Notes: generated by a model from the sequence alone, not told the origin. A stretch of 64,000 nt of DNA from Brachybacterium phenoliresistens (GCF_000576425.1 NZ_KK070000.1:1-64000), one strand, 5' to 3'; positions 41,374-51,503 are shown, numbered from the stretch's first letter. Numbers and translations: made by a program.

Positions 41374-42489
41374 TCAGGGCCCGGCGGAGAGCAGCGTCCC
41401 GCCCTCGAAGGCCCCGCCGAGCAGGGAGCTGAGCGTGGGGATGATGCCGAGCACCACGAAGGCGGGCAGCAGGGTGAGCCCGGTGGGCAGCACCAGGCGC
41501 ACGGCGAGCCGCGCGGCCGCGGCCTCGGCGCCGCGGGCGAGCATCCGGCGGGAGTCGGCGGCGCTCGAGCGCAGGATCTGTGCGAGGTCCGCGCCGGATC
41601 CATGGGACAGCAGCGCCGCCTCCCGCAGCGGCGCCAGGCTCGGCCCGAGCTCCCGGGTGGCGGCCTCGGGGCCGACCCCGGCGGTCAGCGCCGCGGCGAA
41701 GGCGCACAGGCGCGCGCCCGCGGCCGTCGGGTGGATCGCCTCGCCGACGGCACGGACCGCACCGGCCAGCGGGACCCCGGCGACCAGCGGCCCGGCGATC
41801 AGCTCGAGCACGACCGAGGGGTCGACCTCGACCCGCGGACGTCCCGAGGCGGACCGCAGCAGGCGGTGCATCCACCACCAGCCCGCGGCCGTCAGGGCGC
41901 AACCGATCACCAGCAGCGCCCTCCCGGAGGGGGTCCCCAGCAGCACGCCGACGGGATCCACCCCGATCAGCGTGCCCAGGGCGATCCCCGCCAGCGGCAG
42001 CACCAGCAGGATCCGGGCGGTGCTGCGCGGCCCGGCGAAGGCGGAGCCCCGGGCCAGCTGGGCATCGTGGAGGTCGCGCAGCGCCTGGGCGAGGGAGAGC
42101 AGCACCCCGGAGGCGGGCGCGCCGGTGCGGGCGCAGACGTCGAGCGCCGCCTGCAGGGAGGCCACCTCCCCGAGCCCGCGCAGCGCCGGACCGGCTGCGG
42201 CGCGCGGGGTGGAGCCCGCTGCGAGGCGGCGGGAGAACTCCGCGAGCTCACCGGGCGGGAGGGACCGCGCGACGCTCGACCAGGCCTCGGACATGCTGAC
42301 GCCGCTGCCGAGCACCGTCGCCAGGCGCTCGACCATGCGGGCCACGTCCAGCGCATCCGGCCGGGACCTGCCCCGCCGGCCCGGCGGCGGCGCGGTCCCC
42401 GCCGTCGGCGCCACGACCGGAGCGGGGGCGGCGGCGCACACCCACAGCAGGAGCACCAGGAGGGCGGCGAGCACGAGAGCGGGGATCAC
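41374..42489 (-). CDS. Fused TadB-TadC type II secretion F-domain protein
   Basis: This 371-residue membrane protein contains two T2SSF-like halves. The first is about residues 45-175 (SGVSMSEAWSSVARSLPPGELAEF followed by two helices). The second is about 195-360 (LIAGPLVAGVPLAGAVRAVGEAI, SHGSGADLAQILRSSA, then two helices). Mycobacterial operons carry these as two genes (Rv3658c and Rv3657c), so this looks like a fusion of TadB and TadC. It forms the inner-membrane platform. The GTG start overlaps the tadA stop (GTGA). Confidence 0.85.
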   Translation of the reverse strand: MIPALVLAALLVLLLWVCAAAPAPVVAPTAGTAPPPGRRGRSRPDALDVARMVERLATVLGSGVSMSEAWSSVARSLPPGELAEFSRRLAAGSTPRAAAGPALRGLGEVASLQAALDVCARTGAPASGVLLSLAQALRDLHDAQLARGSAFAGPRSTARILLVLPLAGIALGTLIGVDPVGVLLGTPSGRALLVIGCALTAAGWWWMHRLLRSASGRPRVEVDPSVVLELIAGPLVAGVPLAGAVRAVGEAIHPTAAGARLCAFAAALTAGVGPEAATRELGPSLAPLREAALLSHGSGADLAQILRSSAADSRRMLARGAEAAAARLAVRLVLPTGLTLLPAFVVLGIIPTLSSLLGGAFEGGTLLSAGP

Positions 42490-43664
42490 GGGGCGGCCCT
42501 CCGTCCCGCGCTGCGCGCCGTCGTGAGCGTCTCGGGCAGGGCCAGGCGGGCGGACAGCTCCTCCCAGCCCGGTCCGGCGGCCGGCGCCTCCCCGGCGAGG
42601 TCCAGGGCCGGCGTGGTGGTGAGCTCGCCGCCGCGGGCCCGATGCAGCAGGGCGATGTGCTCGAGGCGACGCCTCCCGTCGTGCCGCCCCAGGTGGATGA
42701 CCACGTCCAGGGCGCTCGCGGCCTGCGCGGCGAGCGCCCGCGGGTCCAGGCCGCCGAGGGCGCCGAGGGACTCCAGCCGGGCAGGGACGTCCGCCGCGGT
42801 GTTCGCATGCAGCGTCCCGCAGCCGCCCTCGTGCCCCGTGTTCAGGGCCTGCAGCAGGTCCCGCACCTCGGCGCCGCGGCACTCGCCCAGGACGATCCGA
42901 TCCGGGCGCATGCGCAGGCACTGGCGCACCAGCACCGACAGGTCCACCCCGCCCGCGCCCTCGCTGTTGGGATGGCGGGACTGCAGCGACACGGCATGCG
43001 GGTGATCGACCTCGAGCTCCTGCGCGTCCTCGACGATGACGATCCGCTCCTGGGCGGGCACGCGGGCGAGCATCGCCGCCAGGACGGTGCTCTTGCCGCT
43101 GCCCGTGCCGCCCGAGACGACGAACGCCACCTTGGCCGCGACCACGGCCTCGAGGACCTCCCGGCCCAGGGCATCGAAGGCCCCGGCGCGCTCGAGGCCC
43201 TCGAGGTCGAAGGCGCGGGCCGCGGGGAGGCGCAGCGAGATGAGCGTCCCGGCGGTCGACAGCGGCGGCAGCACAGCGTGCAGGCGCGCGCCGCCGGGAA
43301 GGTGCGCGTCCACGAACGGCACCGCGTCGTCCAGGCGGCGGCCCCCGAGGGTGGCCAGGCGCACCGCCACGTCCCGGGCCTGCGCGGGGCTCAGCACGAT
43401 CTCGCTGCGCTGCAGGCCCTCGCCCGCGTCGACCCAGGCGCTGCCGTCGCCGTTGACGAGGATGTCCGTGACCCCGGGGCCGAGCAGACCCTGCAGGGGG
43501 CCGAGGCCGTGCACGTGGTCGCGCAGCATCGCGGTGGTGCGCAGCAGCTCGGCGGCCCCGACGACCTGCCCGGCGTCGCGCAGCAGCCGCGCCACGCGCG
43601 GCACGTCCACGGGCCCCGGCGAGCGCACCAGATCGTCGCGGACCCGCCGGATCAGCTCGTCCAT
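42486..43664 (-). CDS. tadA: TadA/CpaF secretion ATPase
   Basis: This 392-residue type II/IV secretion ATPase has an N-terminal helical domain, the FVDAHLPGGARLHAVLPPLS arginine/aspartate region, Walker A SGGTGSGKST, Asp box IVIVEDAQEL, Walker B VLVRQCLRMRPDRIVLGE with GECRGAE, and the His box TGHEGGCGTLHAN. It powers pilus assembly or secretion by the Tad apparatus. The ATG lies 13 bases inside the preceding gene with AGGAGA in range. Confidence 0.94.
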   Translation of the reverse strand: MDELIRRVRDDLVRSPGPVDVPRVARLLRDAGQVVGAAELLRTTAMLRDHVHGLGPLQGLLGPGVTDILVNGDGSAWVDAGEGLQRSEIVLSPAQARDVAVRLATLGGRRLDDAVPFVDAHLPGGARLHAVLPPLSTAGTLISLRLPAARAFDLEGLERAGAFDALGREVLEAVVAAKVAFVVSGGTGSGKSTVLAAMLARVPAQERIVIVEDAQELEVDHPHAVSLQSRHPNSEGAGGVDLSVLVRQCLRMRPDRIVLGECRGAEVRDLLQALNTGHEGGCGTLHANTAADVPARLESLGALGGLDPRALAAQAASALDVVIHLGRHDGRRRLEHIALLHRARGGELTTTPALDLAGEAPAAGPGWEELSARLALPETLTTARSAGRRAAP

Positions 43665-44923
43665 CGCGACGTCTCCTGCCAGCGCCGCGCCAGCTGCGCG
43701 CACAGCTTGTCGGCGCCACGGCGGCGCACGTCCAGCAGCGGGACCAGCTGCGGGGAGGAGTCGGCGAAATGCCCGGCCAGCGGCAGCCCGAGGTCGGCGG
43801 AGACGTCCCCGGGGCGCAGCGGCCCGCGCGATCGGCGCACCACCAGCTCGCAGCGGCCGCGGGCGCCGTCCCAGCCGGCCAGGCGCCGGGCGGCGGCCCG
43901 CACCGCGTGCTCCGCGGCAGGGACGACCAGCGCGAGGCGGTCCAGGTGCGCGAGGGCGGCCGGCACGTGGCCGGGGGCGAGATCGGCGACCACGACGCCG
44001 TCCAGCGGGGCCAGGGCGGCCAGCGCGGCCGCGGTCCGTTCCGGGCTCGGAGCGCCCCCGGCCCGGGCGGTGAGCAGGTGCACGCCGTCGACCACCGGCA
44101 GGCCCTCGCGCAGCTGGGCTCCGTCCTGGGCGTCCAGGCGGCCCACGTCCTCCCAGGCGCCGCCGCGCGAGGCCGGCGCCTCCACCAGCAGATCCAGGCC
44201 GCCGCCCAGGGGATCGGCATCCACCAGCACGGTCGGCGTGCCGCGCCGCGCCCAGGCTCCGGCGAGGCGGGCCGCCAGGGAGCTGGCGCCGGCGCCGCCG
44301 CAGCCTCCGGCCACGCCCAGCACGAGCGCGCCGCCGCGCGGGCGCAGCGCCTGCCCCAGCAGGTCCAGCAGCTGTCCCGACTCCTGCGGCAGCCGCACCA
44401 CCGCCTCCACGCCGAGACGGAGGCAGAGGCGCCACTCCTCGTCGTCCAGCGGGGCCTCGCCGGTGACCGCGATCAGCGTCGGGGCGCTCTCGCGGGACCG
44501 GGACGCGGCAGGGGAGCGCCGGGCGAGCCCCGGGACGGTGCCGATGACGAGGTCCGCCCTGCCCGAGCCGGGTGCCGGGGGAGCGTCGGCCTCCGTCTGC
44601 GGTGCGAGGATGCCGCCGGCGGCGGCCACGTGATCGCCCACGAGGCCGCGCAGCCCCTGGTCGTCCCCGCACCACAGCACCCGCGGCGCGGACCGGGCGC
44701 GGTCGCGCGGGGCGGTCGCCTCGGCCTCGGCCCTCGAGCCCCCCGTCGTCCTCGCCGCCCCCGCGGCCGACGGGACGGCGGGCGCGCGGACCGGGTCGGC
44801 GCCGTCCGCGGGGGCCGGAGCCGGGGCCGGCACGGCGGGGCCGCGCACGGCGGGGAAGCGGGAGGGCGGGCGCCGGACATCGGGGGTGCGGAGGTCTGCG
44901 GGAGGAGCTGCCATGCGCCACAT
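43652..44923 (-). CDS. TadZ/CpaE-like (Ssd-type) MinD-family protein
   Basis: This protein has up to 423 residues. A Pro/Ala-rich N-terminus precedes a receiver-like domain (RVLWCGDDQGLRGLVGDHV), then a deviant-Walker P-loop domain beginning VAGGCGGAGASSLAARLAG, with VLVDADPLGGGLDLLV. The signature Lys of MinD proteins is replaced (GGAGAS), as in Rv3660c (Ssd). It probably localises the Tad complex. Starts at 44923 or 44914 are both possible; neither has a clear ribosome site. Confidence 0.87.
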   Translation of the reverse strand: MWRMAAPPADLRTPDVRRPPSRFPAVRGPAVPAPAPAPADGADPVRAPAVPSAAGAARTTGGSRAEAEATAPRDRARSAPRVLWCGDDQGLRGLVGDHVAAAGGILAPQTEADAPPAPGSGRADLVIGTVPGLARRSPAASRSRESAPTLIAVTGEAPLDDEEWRLCLRLGVEAVVRLPQESGQLLDLLGQALRPRGGALVLGVAGGCGGAGASSLAARLAGAWARRGTPTVLVDADPLGGGLDLLVEAPASRGGAWEDVGRLDAQDGAQLREGLPVVDGVHLLTARAGGAPSPERTAAALAALAPLDGVVVADLAPGHVPAALAHLDRLALVVPAAEHAVRAAARRLAGWDGARGRCELVVRRSRGPLRPGDVSADLGLPLAGHFADSSPQLVPLLDVRRRGADKLCAQLARRWQETSRWTS

Positions 44924-45054
44924 CGTGGGCGCGGGACGCGTGCCGGCGCATCGGCCGCGGCCGTTCTGGGGAGAAGTCGGCGCTGGGGAGGAACAGCGGC
45001 CCAGCCGCCCCGGCCGCTGCGGATCGACGGGGCGTCCGTGCAGGTCAGAGGCTC

Positions 45055-45083
45055 TTGTCGACGGCCGACGCCGGGAGTATGGT
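45055..45083 (+). promoter_or_regulatory. Predicted promoter in the gap between the tad operon and xthA
   Basis: TTGTCG (45055-45060) and TATGGT (45078-45083) are separated by exactly 17 bases in a 407-bp gap (44924-45330). The plus-strand transcript would start near 45090 and meet the hairpin at 45277-45308. It contains only short open frames, the best being a GTG-started 24-codon frame at about 45121 behind AAGGGG. A small RNA or peptide is possible. Confidence 0.35.
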
Positions 45084-45276
45084 GTACCTCACATCGACGC
45101 GGAAGGGGCTCGGAACCCACGTGCGGACGGTCCACGACACGGACCCGCTGCGGGGAGCCGACAGCTCCTCGACAGCAGAACAGGTGCACGCCTGATCCCG
45201 GGTCCCGACCGCGTCGAGGCGGCGCCGTGGGAGGACCGCGGCGCCGGAGCCCGGCGAGGTGGCGCCGGACGCGGAC

Positions 45277-45308
45277 GGCCCGCCCCCGCACGTCGCGGAG
45301 AGCGGGCC
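45277..45308 (-). terminator. Terminator of xthA
   Basis: GGCCCGC (45277-45283) and GCGGGCC (45302-45308) form a stem with an 18-base loop just past the xthA stop codon; it could also end a plus-strand transcript. Confidence 0.6.
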
Positions 45309-45330
45309 GCACCTGTGCGCGGGAAGGTCC

Positions 45331-46131
45331 TCAGAGGTCGACGTCGACGACGACCGGCGCGTGGTCGGAGGCGCCCTTGCCCTTGCGCTCCTCGCGGTCG
45401 ATGAACGACCCGGTCGTCGCGGCCTGCACGGCCGGGGAGCCCAGCAGGAAGTCGATGCGCATGCCCTCCTTCTTGGGGAAGCGCAGCGCCTGGTAGTCCC
45501 AGTAGGTGTAGACGCCGGGGCCGGGGTGCTCCGGGCGCACCAGATCGGCGTAGCCGGCCTCGACCACGGCGCGGAAGGCCGCGCGCTCGGGCTCGGTGAC
45601 GTGGGTCCGGCCCTCGAAGAACTCCATCGACCAGACGTCCTCGTCCTGCGGGGCCACGTTGAAGTCGCCGCACAGGACCGCCCGCGCGGCGGGGTCCTGC
45701 GCGAGCTCCCGCGCGCCCTCCGCGCGCAGGGCCTCCAGCCAGCGCAGCTTGTAGGCGTAGTGGGGGTGATCGATCTCCCGGCCGTTGGGCACGTACAGCG
45801 ACCAGATCCGCAGGCCGTCGCCCACCACCGCGCTGATCGCGCGGGCCTCGACCACGCCTCCGGGCTCCTCCGGCCAGGTCGGCACCGCCGGCAGCTCCCG
45901 GCGCACGTCGGCCAGCCCGACCCGGGAGATGAGCGCGACCCCGTTCCACTGGTTCAGGCCATGGGCGGCGACCTCGTACCCGGCCTCGAGGAGGGGATCC
46001 AGGACCAGCTGCGCCGGCTTCGCCTTGATCTCCTGCAGGGCCAGGACGTCGACCTGGTGGCGATCCAGGAACGCGACGACGCGTTCGGTCCGGGCGCGCA
46101 GGGAGTTGATGTTCCACGTGGCGATTCGCAT
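45331..46131 (-). CDS. xthA: Exodeoxyribonuclease III family AP endonuclease
   Basis: This 266-residue Mg-dependent nuclease has WNINSLRAR, the catalytic Glu in LQEIKAK, YVPNGREIDH, GDFNVAPQDEDV (Asp/Asn), WDYQ and the final SDHAPVVVDV. It acts on abasic sites in base-excision repair. The ATG at 46131 is preceded by TAGGAT (46139-46144) with seven bases between, so it is probably leaderless and divergent from the dehydrogenase gene. Confidence 0.95.
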   Translation of the reverse strand: MRIATWNINSLRARTERVVAFLDRHQVDVLALQEIKAKPAQLVLDPLLEAGYEVAAHGLNQWNGVALISRVGLADVRRELPAVPTWPEEPGGVVEARAISAVVGDGLRIWSLYVPNGREIDHPHYAYKLRWLEALRAEGARELAQDPAARAVLCGDFNVAPQDEDVWSMEFFEGRTHVTEPERAAFRAVVEAGYADLVRPEHPGPGVYTYWDYQALRFPKKEGMRIDFLLGSPAVQAATTGSFIDREERKGKGASDHAPVVVDVDL

Positions 46132-46227
46132 GCTCCCGATCCTAACGGCGCGCACCGACGCCGGCCCCGGGTGAAGGGTCCGTGAAGGGCACCTGCGCAG
46201 ATGCCCGGCTCGCCGTACGATCGGCCT

Positions 46228-47073
46228 ATGACGCGCGCATTGGTCACCGGCTCCACCGCAGGCCTGGGCCTGGAGTTCGCCTGGCAGCTCGCCGGGACCG
46301 GCCACGACCTCGTCCTCGTGGCGCGCAACGAGGGCCGCCTGCACGCGATCGCGGCGCAGATCCGCGACGTCCACTCCGTGGAGGTCGACGTGCTCGCGGC
46401 CGATCTCTCCGACCGGCGCCGCCTGGACGCCGTGGCCCGGCGCCTGACCGATCCCGTCGACCCCATCGACCTGCTGGTGAACAACGCCGGCTACGGGCTG
46501 CGCGGCACCTTCCTCGAGGTCCCGGTCGAGGACCACGAGCGGCAGATGGACACGCTCATGCGCGCCGTGCTGGTGCTCTCCCATGCGGCGGCCCGGGTCA
46601 TGGTCCAGCGACGCCGCGGGGCGATCCTCAACGTGTCCTCGCTCGCCGGTTACACGGCCACCGGCCCCTATGCCGCCTCGAAGAGCTGGGTGACCGTGTT
46701 CACCGAGTCCCTCGCGACCGAGCTCAAGGGCACGGGCGTGACCGCGACCGCGCTGCTGCCCGGGTTCGTCCAGACCGAGTTCCACGAACGGGCCTGCATG
46801 AACGTCGAAGGGCTGCCGCGCGTGACCTGGCTGAAGGCGCCCTATGTCGTCGAGCAGGCGCTCAAGGACACGGCGAAGGGCCAGGTCATCTCGATCCCCT
46901 CGGTGAAGTACCGCACCGCCGGGGAGTTCTCCCGCATCGCGCCGCGCAGCCTGATGCGGCGCCTGGCCTCGCCGCGCTGGCAGCAGCGGCTGATCGAGAA
47001 GAAGGTCTCCCGGGCCCGCCGCCGCGCCTCCCGGCGCGATCTGCACGCCCCCTGGCAGCAGAGCGAGGAGTGA
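46228..47073 (+). CDS. Short-chain dehydrogenase/reductase
   Basis: This 281-residue SDR has TGSTAGLG (residues 7-14), a downstream ARNEGRL loop implying NADP preference, NNAGYG, catalytic Ser in LNVSSLAG, and Tyr-Lys in YAASK. A basic C-terminal tail of ~35 residues is added. The substrate is unknown. TACGAT (46216-46221) is six bases before the ATG. Confidence 0.92.
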   Translation: MTRALVTGSTAGLGLEFAWQLAGTGHDLVLVARNEGRLHAIAAQIRDVHSVEVDVLAADLSDRRRLDAVARRLTDPVDPIDLLVNNAGYGLRGTFLEVPVEDHERQMDTLMRAVLVLSHAAARVMVQRRRGAILNVSSLAGYTATGPYAASKSWVTVFTESLATELKGTGVTATALLPGFVQTEFHERACMNVEGLPRVTWLKAPYVVEQALKDTAKGQVISIPSVKYRTAGEFSRIAPRSLMRRLASPRWQQRLIEKKVSRARRRASRRDLHAPWQQSEE

Positions 47074-47129
47074 GCCGGCGGCCGCGGGCGCAGGAGGCCG
47101 AGGCGGGGCATGGCCGCTACCCTGGGGCC

Positions 47130-47690
47130 ATGACCGACACCGCCGCTCGCGACCGCCTGCTCCAGCTCATCCGTGACCTCGCCGTCGTGCGCGGGAAGGT
47201 CACACTCTCCTCCGGCGCGGAGGCCGACTACTACGTCGACCTGCGCCGCATCACCCTCCACCACGAGGCCTCGCCGCTGGTGGGCACGGTCATGCTGGAC
47301 GTGCTGCGCGAGGCGGGCCTGGTCCCCGGGGTCGAGGCCGTCGGCGGCCTGACCCTCGGCGCGGACCCGGTCGCCACCGCCGTGATGCATGCGAGCGCCG
47401 CCGCCGGTCTGGGGATCGACGCCTTCGTCGTGCGCAAGGAGCAGAAGGCGCACGGACTGCAGCGCCGCATCGAGGGCCCGGACGTCACCGGCCGCCGCGT
47501 GGTCGCCGTCGAGGACACCTCCACCACCGGCGGCAGCGTGCTGACCGCCGTCGAGGCGCTGCGCGAGGCGGGCGCCCGGATCGACGCGGTCGCCGTGATC
47601 GTCCACCGCTCCGAGGCCTCCCGCGAGGCCGTCGAGAGCGCGGGGCTGCGCTACCTGTACGCCTACGAGCTGGACGAGCTGGGCCTCTGA
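47130..47690 (+). CDS. pyrE: Orotate phosphoribosyltransferase
   Basis: This 186-residue protein catalyses orotate + PRPP to orotidine 5'-phosphate in pyrimidine synthesis. The PRPP-binding motif VVAVEDTSTTGGS is at about residues 121-133 and the flexible catalytic loop VRKEQKAHGLQRRIEG at about 93-108. TACCCT (47118-47123) is six bases before the ATG, and no ribosome site is needed if leaderless. Confidence 0.95.
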   Translation: MTDTAARDRLLQLIRDLAVVRGKVTLSSGAEADYYVDLRRITLHHEASPLVGTVMLDVLREAGLVPGVEAVGGLTLGADPVATAVMHASAAAGLGIDAFVVRKEQKAHGLQRRIEGPDVTGRRVVAVEDTSTTGGSVLTAVEALREAGARIDAVAVIVHRSEASREAVESAGLRYLYAYELDELGL

Positions 47691-47698
47691 GCCGCGCG

Positions 47699-47760
47699 CC
47701 CGGGCACCGTGCCCGGGAAGGCGCCGCGCCGCGGGTCGACCGGGATCGCCGCGCGGCGCC
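47699..47760. terminator. Two hairpins between convergent pyrE and the metallopeptidase gene
   Basis: CCCGGGCA/TGCCCGGG (47699-47717, three-base loop) is followed by GGCGCCGCGC (47720-47729) paired with GCGCGGCGCC (47751-47760). Both are perfect and lie between converging stop codons, serving one gene each or together as a bidirectional terminator. Confidence 0.75.
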
Positions 47761-47784
47761 TCGGGCGCGCGGAGCCCTGGGGCC

Positions 47785-48705
47785 TCAGACCTCCGCCTCC
47801 GAGAAGGTGTCGCAGGCCTGGTAGGTGCCCTCCTCGTAGCCCCGCAGGAACCAGGTGCGGCGCTGCTCGGAGGAGCCGTGGGTCCAGGAGTCGGGGTTGA
47901 CCTCGCCGCCGGCGACCTCCCCCTGGATGTGGTCGTCGCCCACCGCGCTCGCCCCGGACAGGGCGTCCTCGATGTCCTGGCGCGTGAGCGGGGCGAGCAT
48001 GGCGGTGCCGTTCTCGTCCACGGTGCTGGTGGCGTGCCGCGTCCACAGGCCCGCGTAGCAGTCGGCCTGCAGCTCCAGGCGCACCCCGTCGGACTGCGGG
48101 CCGGTGCCGCTGCGGTCGATGCGGGACATGGTGCCGTCGAGGTTCTGGATGTGGTGCCCGTACTCGTGGGCGACCACGTACATCTTGGACAGCTGGCCGC
48201 CCGAGGCCCCGTACCGGGACTCCAGCTCCTCGAAGAAGCTGGCGTCGATGTAGATGGTCGCATCGGCCGGGCAGTAGAAGGGCCCCACCGCGCTGGTGGC
48301 GGGACCGCAGCCCGTCTGCACCTGGCCGGGGTACAGCGTGCCGCGCGGCTCCGAGAAGTCGATCCCCGCCGCGGGCGCGGCCTGGGACCAGAACGAGTCC
48401 GCGGACTCGATGGTCGCCTGGACCAGGCAGTCGTCGCGCCGGTTGGCGTCCTCGCCGGTCTCGCAGCCCGCGAGCGCCTCGCCCGTCACCGGCTGCTCCT
48501 GCCCCGTGGTGGTGCCGCCCAGCAGCTCCAGCGGGTTCCCGCCCGCGAGCGCGTAGATGATCACGATGATCAGCAGCAGGCAGCCTCCGCCGCCGCCCAG
48601 CGCGATCCTCCCGCGGGGGCCGCGGCCCCCGCCCAGCATCCCGCCCCCGCCGCCCGAGCTCGAGACGTTGTCGGAGCGGATCTCCGCATTCGGGTTGAAG
48701 GTCAT
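47785..48705 (-). CDS. YpfJ-type neutral zinc metallopeptidase
   Basis: This 306-residue protein has a Gly/Arg-rich cytoplasmic N-terminus, one membrane helix (CLLLIIVIIYALAGG) and an extracytoplasmic metallopeptidase domain of the putative neutral zinc metallopeptidase family. The zinc motif VVAHEYGHHIQ is at about residue 180 and the third ligand region is LELQADCYAGLW. TACTGT (48712-48717) is six bases before the ATG. The substrate is unknown. Confidence 0.92.
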   Translation of the reverse strand: MTFNPNAEIRSDNVSSSGGGGGMLGGGRGPRGRIALGGGGGCLLLIIVIIYALAGGNPLELLGGTTTGQEQPVTGEALAGCETGEDANRRDDCLVQATIESADSFWSQAAPAAGIDFSEPRGTLYPGQVQTGCGPATSAVGPFYCPADATIYIDASFFEELESRYGASGGQLSKMYVVAHEYGHHIQNLDGTMSRIDRSGTGPQSDGVRLELQADCYAGLWTRHATSTVDENGTAMLAPLTRQDIEDALSGASAVGDDHIQGEVAGGEVNPDSWTHGSSEQRRTWFLRGYEEGTYQACDTFSEAEV

Positions 48706-48824
48706 GGCCACACAGTAGCGCCGCCCCGGCAGGGGCACAGGGCGTGCCTGGAGGCTCCTCGGAGGGGCCCGCCCTACGATGTGCTGCGACGCGGGTTCTC
48801 GGAAGGATCGGCGGGAAGGGGCCG

Positions 48825-49499
48825 ATGAACATCGTCGACTGGGCGGTCAGCACGATGGAGCGCTTCGGCGGGCTCGGGGTGGCGCTGCTGATCTTCCTCG
48901 AGAACGTCTTCCCCCCGATCCCGTCCGAGGTGATCCTGCCGCTGGCCGGGGTCGCGGCCGCCGGGCCGCACCATTCCTTCCTCGGGATGCTGGCCTTCTC
49001 CCTGCTGGGCTCCGTGAGCGGGGCATGGCTGCTGTACGGGCTGGGCCGCGCGCTCGGCCCGGTGCGGCTGCGCCGCCTCGTCGTCCGCCTCCCGCTGGTG
49101 CACGTCGAGGATTACGACCGGACGGTCGGCTGGATGGACCGGCACGGGACCAAGGGGATCTTCTTCGGCCGCATGGTGCCGGGCGTGCGCTCGCTGGTGT
49201 CGATCCCCGCGGGCCTGTACGCGATGCCCATCGGCCGCTTCACCCTGCTCACCGCGGCCGGGAGCTCCCTCTGGAACACTCTGTTCCTCACCCTCGGGTA
49301 CACCCTGGGCAGCAACTGGCACGTCATCGAGCCGTACACCGACGCGGTCTCCACGGTCGTCTACGCGATCGTGGCGCTGCTGGTCGGGTGGTGGTTCGTG
49401 CAGCTGCTGCGCCGGGAGCGGCGCCGCCGCGCCGCCGGACTGCCCGACCCCGATGCCGACGAGCTGGAGGCGATGACGGACCATGACCGCGAACGATGA
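48825..49499 (+). CDS. DedA-family membrane protein
   Basis: This 224-residue SNARE-associated (DedA/VTT) protein has the first amphipathic segment followed by LENVFPPIPSEVILPLAG (re-entrant Pro-rich hairpin with functional Glu) and later FFGRMVPGVRSLVSIPAG containing the conserved Arg residues. DedA proteins act as lipid-carrier (undecaprenyl phosphate or phospholipid) flippases dependent on proton motive force. GGGAAGGGG precedes the ATG. It overlaps the following gene by 17 bases. Confidence 0.93.
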   Translation: MNIVDWAVSTMERFGGLGVALLIFLENVFPPIPSEVILPLAGVAAAGPHHSFLGMLAFSLLGSVSGAWLLYGLGRALGPVRLRRLVVRLPLVHVEDYDRTVGWMDRHGTKGIFFGRMVPGVRSLVSIPAGLYAMPIGRFTLLTAAGSSLWNTLFLTLGYTLGSNWHVIEPYTDAVSTVVYAIVALLVGWWFVQLLRRERRRRAAGLPDPDADELEAMTDHDRER

Positions 49500-50151
49500 T
49501 GCGGCGGCGAGCGCGCCCGACGGGCCCGAGGCGCGGCACGGCCGTCCCGTCGGCGTCGGCCCGCACCCGGAGCCCTGGCCCGAGGACCCGCGGCTGGACC
49601 CCGCCCTGCTCGCGGCGGGCGATCACCGCAACGTGGTGGACCGCTACCGGTACTGGCGGCGCGAGGCGATCATCGCGGACCTCGACCGCAGCCGGCACGG
49701 CCTGCACGTGGCCATCGAGAACCTCGAGCACGACGCGAACATCGGCTCCATCGTCCGCACCGCGAACGCCTTCGCGGTGGAGGCCTTCCACATCGTCGGG
49801 CGGCGCCGCTGGAACCGGCGCGGAGCCATGGTCACCGACCGCTACCAGCACGAGATGCACCACCCCGACGTCGCCGATCTCGTCGCCTGGGCGCGAGCCG
49901 AGGACCGGGTGCTGATCGGCATCGACAACGTGCCCGGCTCGGTCCCCCTGGAGACGGCGGTGCTGCCGCAGCGGGCCGTGCTCGTGTTCGGCCAGGAGGG
50001 CCCCGGCATCAGCCCGGCCCTGCTGGACGCCTGCCGCGACGTCCTGGCCATCACCCAGTACGGCTCGACCCGCTCCCTGAACGTCGCGGCCGCGGCCGCG
50101 ATCGCCATGCACACCTGGGTCCTCGCCCACGGGTCCGGACCGCGGCCCTGA
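49483..50151 (+). CDS. TrmH/SpoU-family RNA 2'-O-methyltransferase
   Basis: This 222-residue SPOUT methyltransferase has motif 1 ENLEHDANIGSIVRTANAF, motif 2 VLVFGQEGPGIS and motif 3 SLNVAAAAAIAMHTW, forming the trefoil-knot SAM site. It methylates ribose in tRNA or rRNA; the target is unknown. Its position between pyrE and fba matches the SpoU gene Rv0380c in mycobacteria. Confidence 0.93.
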   Translation: MTANDDAAASAPDGPEARHGRPVGVGPHPEPWPEDPRLDPALLAAGDHRNVVDRYRYWRREAIIADLDRSRHGLHVAIENLEHDANIGSIVRTANAFAVEAFHIVGRRRWNRRGAMVTDRYQHEMHHPDVADLVAWARAEDRVLIGIDNVPGSVPLETAVLPQRAVLVFGQEGPGISPALLDACRDVLAITQYGSTRSLNVAAAAAIAMHTWVLAHGSGPRP

Positions 50152-50330
50152 GCAGAGCCCCGGCCCCGGCAGAATCCGTGCAGGTCAGGGAGGCATCGCG
50201 CGGCCGGGCCGGGGCGGCGTCCCGAGGGCGGGGACGCCTCGCTGCCCTCGGCCCGGACCATGAGAGAATCGGGCTCGCGTGGGAGCTCCCGAGCGCCCAC
50301 AGACCGTGACCCTGCGTGCAAGGAGCATCC

Positions 50331-51356
<1,026 letters not shown>

Positions 51357-51400
51357 GACCTGCTCTCCCGGCACGGCCCGTCCTGACGCGGCCGCGACCC

Positions 51401-51448
51401 CCGAAGGGCCCCGCCCGGATCGTCCGCGATCCCGGCGGGGCCCTTCGG
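51401..51448 (+). terminator. Terminator of fba
   Basis: A perfect 15-bp stem, CCGAAGGGCCCCGCC (51401-51415) and GGCGGGGCCCTTCGG (51434-51448), with an 18-base loop lies 45 bases after the fba stop codon. Confidence 0.92.
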
Positions 51449-51503
51449 CCGTCCGGCGGCGTCCCGATGGGGCGCCGGCGGCGCCTCGGCGGGAGGGCCG
51501 GGG

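Noticed and set aside
45090-45310. 6C small RNA
   Set aside because: The location fits the mycobacterial 6C gene, but no pair of stem-loops with six-cytosine loops is present.
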